Positions 5,083 through 7,771 of a stretch of DNA of 7,771 nucleotides are shown in pieces. The position numbers and the translations under genes are program-made. The notes beneath the pieces are model-generated. The model was not told where the DNA came from, did not search any database, and saw nothing but the letters and a program-made list of their open reading frames with translations. The number at the start of each line of letters is the position of its first letter. The first letter of the stretch is position 1. This DNA is from Cyanothece sp. UBA12306 (GTDB taxonomy: Bacteria > Cyanobacteriota > Cyanobacteriia > Cyanobacteriales > Microcystaceae). The stretch is taken from the NCBI GenBank assembly GCA_003448685.1, contig DLXW01000193.1, forward strand, positions 753-8,523, in the 5' to 3' direction.

Positions 5083-7771
5083 TTATTCTGAAGTATCTGC
5101 GATCAATAAAGCAACTGGAAAATGTTGTAATACTTCGCCGATGGGGATAGTATCGCTTGGAGAAATTTTGCGATTGCTGAATACTTCTGTCCATTGGGTT
5201 TGAAATGTGTGGGGAATAACCAGTTGGGTGTCTCCCCAGATTTCAGTTCCCAGAGGACGGGTATAGGGTTCAACTAAACGAGTCAGAAAACGGGGAACAA
5301 TGGTGATTGCGGTGGTGTCATTGTGATACCGCGCAAAAGCAATCATATTTTCTTGATATTCTCCGTTGACTTCTAAGGGAATATAAGCACCTTTTTCAAA
5401 AAGTTCTGGATTTTTTTGTCTAGCTAAGAGGGTTCGATAAATTAAGAATAGCTTAATTCGTCCATCTTTATAGTTATTCAATAGTTGATCCATTAAGCCA
5501 AAAATATCATCTTCGGCTTGCTGTTGCAATTCCTCTAAAAAACGGGCGCGTTTTTCAAAATCAACGGGACGACGATTATCGGGATCAACTAAGCTAAAGT
5601 CCCATAGTTCTGTACCTTGATAAAAATCAGGCACTCCTGGGGATGTCATTTTTAATAAGGTTTGGGAAAGGGTATTAAATACTCCATAGTAGGCAATTTT
5701 TTCCTGGAAAGATCGCAGTTTTCCTAAAAATTGATTTTCTTCGGTTCTTTCTAAAATCTTCTCGACAAATTCGGTGAATTTCTCTTCATATTCGAGATCT
5801 GGTTTGAGCCAAGCTGTATGAACTTTTGCTTCACGAACTGCTTTGACTACATACTCTTTGATGCGTTCAACAAACTCTTGATATTCTTCTGTCTCATTGA
5901 AGGGAAAAGTTCCAATTAGAGTTTGATACAAAAAGTATTCATCATTACCATCGGGAATAATTTTCTTGTCGGTTTGATGTTTATAGTGACTATTAAGATT
6001 GCGCCATGTTGTCACCTCATTTTCCCATTCGTCGGGTATTTCAGAAATTACATTAATCCTCGCTCGCACGTCCCCACTACGCTTAGTATCGTGGGTTGAG
6101 GTAGAATTGAGAGAATGAGCCCAGTGATCTTGTCTTTTTTGATTAAAATAATGGAAAACTCCGGTTGAAATTCCCAATAAATCAGGAGTTCCTCCTACTT
6201 CATTTAAAGATACTAGTCGATGATAAACATACAAGGCCGTATCTTCCACACCTTTGGCGGTTAAAGGACTAGAAGCTTGTTGAAATTTCATCACAAAATA
6301 TAACCAGAATTTTCGTTCTTCTTCGGTTAAAAATTCCTGATCTTCTAGTAATAGAATTTTTTGAATGAAGTTAAATTCATTAACCAATTGGGGAATTTGG
6401 TTTTTAGCTTTTTGAATTGCTTCTTTAATATAGTCTTGATCACTGTCTTGGATTTCTTCGCCAGTAATATAGGTACGATAAACTGGAAAAAAGACTAGAA
6501 CTTCAACAATTGCTTTCCTCAATCCATTAAGGGTAAAATCCCTTCCGTAGCGATATTTGCCAGCAATATTTTTGAGAATATTGGTTAAATTTTCTACATC
6601 ACCGGCTAAATTTTTATCAGCAATCAACCTTTTCTTTTCTATAACCAGTTCTTGATAAGGCTGTTTTTCTGCGGTTAATTTATGATAAATATTGGTAATT
6701 TTTTTTGGTGCTTCTTCTTGGTAAAAAACAAAAAGACTATTGACACAATCTAAAAAGTCATAACCTGATGTACCCTGTATAGGCCAAGTTATTGGCATTT
6801 CTTCTTGACGAGAAAAATAGGCTTTTTCTAATTCAATGATTTTTTCAACAACAATATAAATATCTCCGGTTTTTTCCCTTAATCTTTCTAGGTAATCTGT
6901 AGGATTATAAAGTCCATCAACATGATCAATTCTTAATCCTGTAATATAGCCATCTTTAACTAAATCGATGATTAACTCATGGGTATCATCAAATACTTTA
7001 TGGTTTTCATTTTTTAAACAGATTAACTCATTAATAGTAAAAAAACGTCGATAATTTAATTCTTCTGCTCCCACTTTCCAAAAAGACAAGCGAAAAAACT
7101 GCTCGTTGAGCAATTCATCTAACAAATCATAGTTATTTTTAGGTTCAATTTCATTATTGAATATTTCGATATTTGTATCAATAAATTCTTTAATCGTCGG
7201 ATTATCTCGATAAAGTTCCCTCAGAATTGTTTTAACAAAACTCGACTGTCCTTTTCTTTTCTGTTTGTCAGTTACTTGGGCAATATTATTAATACTGTAA
7301 AGAATTCCCAGTATTTTGACAATATCGTTATGTTCATCCCCTAAAACATCAGAAACTCGCTGGAAATCATGTTCTATTAATTTGGCATAGGATTCGATCC
7401 TTAATGGTATTTTTAGTTGATAGTAGTTAATACTAAATCCTTCTTCATCGTATCGAAGTTTAATTTCACCATTTTTTAGACAATTACCATAAAAGTCACC
7501 CAACAGAGGGGTTAATATCTTACCTTTAATGTCAACATAGGGATGTTCCCAATCAATATCAAAATAGTCAAAATAATCTGAATAAGGACCATTTTCTAAT
7601 ACATCCATCAAGTATTTATTCTGACTATCATAGGCCATATGGTTTGGGACAATATCTTGTAACCATCCCATTTCTAATTCTTGTAATTCTTCAACTAATG
7701 TCTTAAAGTCTTCTTCTGTTCCTAAATCTGGATTAATTTGATGATAATCAACTACATCATAACCATGGGTG
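5083..7771 (-). CDS. treY: Maltooligosyl trehalose synthase, GH13 (5' end outside window)
   Basis: TreY turns the terminal reducing alpha-1,4 bond of a maltooligosaccharide into an alpha,alpha-1,1 bond, giving maltooligosyl trehalose for TreZ to cleave. The frame stays open to the right edge, so the Met at 7671 is internal: the 33 codons before it read THGYDVVDYHQINPDLG..., the conserved TreY N-terminal block. About 895 residues are visible; roughly 50 appear to be missing. Numbered from that internal Met, GH13 region I is DIVPNH (6-11), region II is GLRIDHVDGL with nucleophile Asp249, region III is IVVEK with acid Glu276, and region IV is STHDTKRS with Asp528. TreY-specific AKGVEDTALY (472-481), PGVPDFYQGTELW (678-690) and LVDPDNRRPVDF (694-705) are also present. 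It lies directly upstream of treH on the same strand; treZ would be expected further right by analogy with Anabaena. Probably cytoplasmic. No frameshift is seen. Confidence 0.95.
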   Translation of the reverse strand, partial: THGYDVVDYHQINPDLGTEEDFKTLVEELQELEMGWLQDIVPNHMAYDSQNKYLMDVLENGPYSDYFDYFDIDWEHPYVDIKGKILTPLLGDFYGNCLKNGEIKLRYDEEGFSINYYQLKIPLRIESYAKLIEHDFQRVSDVLGDEHNDIVKILGILYSINNIAQVTDKQKRKGQSSFVKTILRELYRDNPTIKEFIDTNIEIFNNEIEPKNNYDLLDELLNEQFFRLSFWKVGAEELNYRRFFTINELICLKNENHKVFDDTHELIIDLVKDGYITGLRIDHVDGLYNPTDYLERLREKTGDIYIVVEKIIELEKAYFSRQEEMPITWPIQGTSGYDFLDCVNSLFVFYQEEAPKKITNIYHKLTAEKQPYQELVIEKKRLIADKNLAGDVENLTNILKNIAGKYRYGRDFTLNGLRKAIVEVLVFFPVYRTYITGEEIQDSDQDYIKEAIQKAKNQIPQLVNEFNFIQKILLLEDQEFLTEEERKFWLYFVMKFQQASSPLTAKGVEDTALYVYHRLVSLNEVGGTPDLLGISTGVFHYFNQKRQDHWAHSLNSTSTHDTKRSGDVRARINVISEIPDEWENEVTTWRNLNSHYKHQTDKKIIPDGNDEYFLYQTLIGTFPFNETEEYQEFVERIKEYVVKAVREAKVHTAWLKPDLEYEEKFTEFVEKILERTEENQFLGKLRSFQEKIAYYGVFNTLSQTLLKMTSPGVPDFYQGTELWDFSLVDPDNRRPVDFEKRARFLEELQQQAEDDIFGLMDQLLNNYKDGRIKLFLIYRTLLARQKNPELFEKGAYIPLEVNGEYQENMIAFARYHNDTTAITIVPRFLTRLVEPYTRPLGTEIWGDTQLVIPHTFQTQWTEVFSNRKISPSDTIPIGEVLQHFPVALLIADTSE

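Noticed and set aside
7669..7671. ATG as the start of treY
   Set aside because: The upstream codons encode the conserved THGYDVVDY block of TreY, so this Met is internal.

Overview
The window looks like cyanobacterial chromosome. It is AT-rich by eye and carries two HIP1 octamers (GCGATCGC at 2001-2008 and 4091-4098). It also has a pentapeptide-repeat protein fused to a cyanobacterial-type C-terminal module, and a trehalose gene order (treY then treH) known from cyanobacteria such as Anabaena. Genus cannot be fixed from this sequence alone.

Left part (1-2157): the 3' portion of a plus-strand pentapeptide-repeat membrane-associated gene enters from the left edge and ends at 1415. A 361-base gap follows with no convincing gene; it holds a weak inverted repeat, a lone TATAAT box and a short tandem repeat. 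A small minus-strand gene for a 126-residue membrane protein of unknown function ends the gap (1777-2157).

Middle (about 2250-3385): a decayed IS200/IS605-family element. It contains a minus-strand tnpB with an in-frame internal deletion that removes RuvC-I, and a divergent plus-strand tnpA scrap of 35 codons. An imperfect hairpin lies at each end. The two hairpins are in the same orientation, have bulges at the same two places, and differ by a compensated base pair, so they are probably the left- and right-end hairpins of one element. A strong bidirectional terminator lies just inside the left end.

Right part (3392-7771): treH (GH37 trehalase) and treY (maltooligosyl trehalose synthase, GH13), both on the minus strand with treY upstream. 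treY runs off the right edge; its N-terminus is missing, and treZ would be expected beyond it by analogy. TreY converts the reducing end of glycogen-derived maltooligosaccharides to a trehalose unit, TreZ would release the trehalose, and TreH would hydrolyse it to two glucose molecules. The cluster can therefore both make and break down a compatible solute linked to desiccation and osmotic stress.

I see no CRISPR array, tRNA, rRNA or clear new defence system. The most informative parts are the fossil IS605 element, with its paired ends and RuvC-I-less TnpB, and the C-terminal module of the pentapeptide protein.
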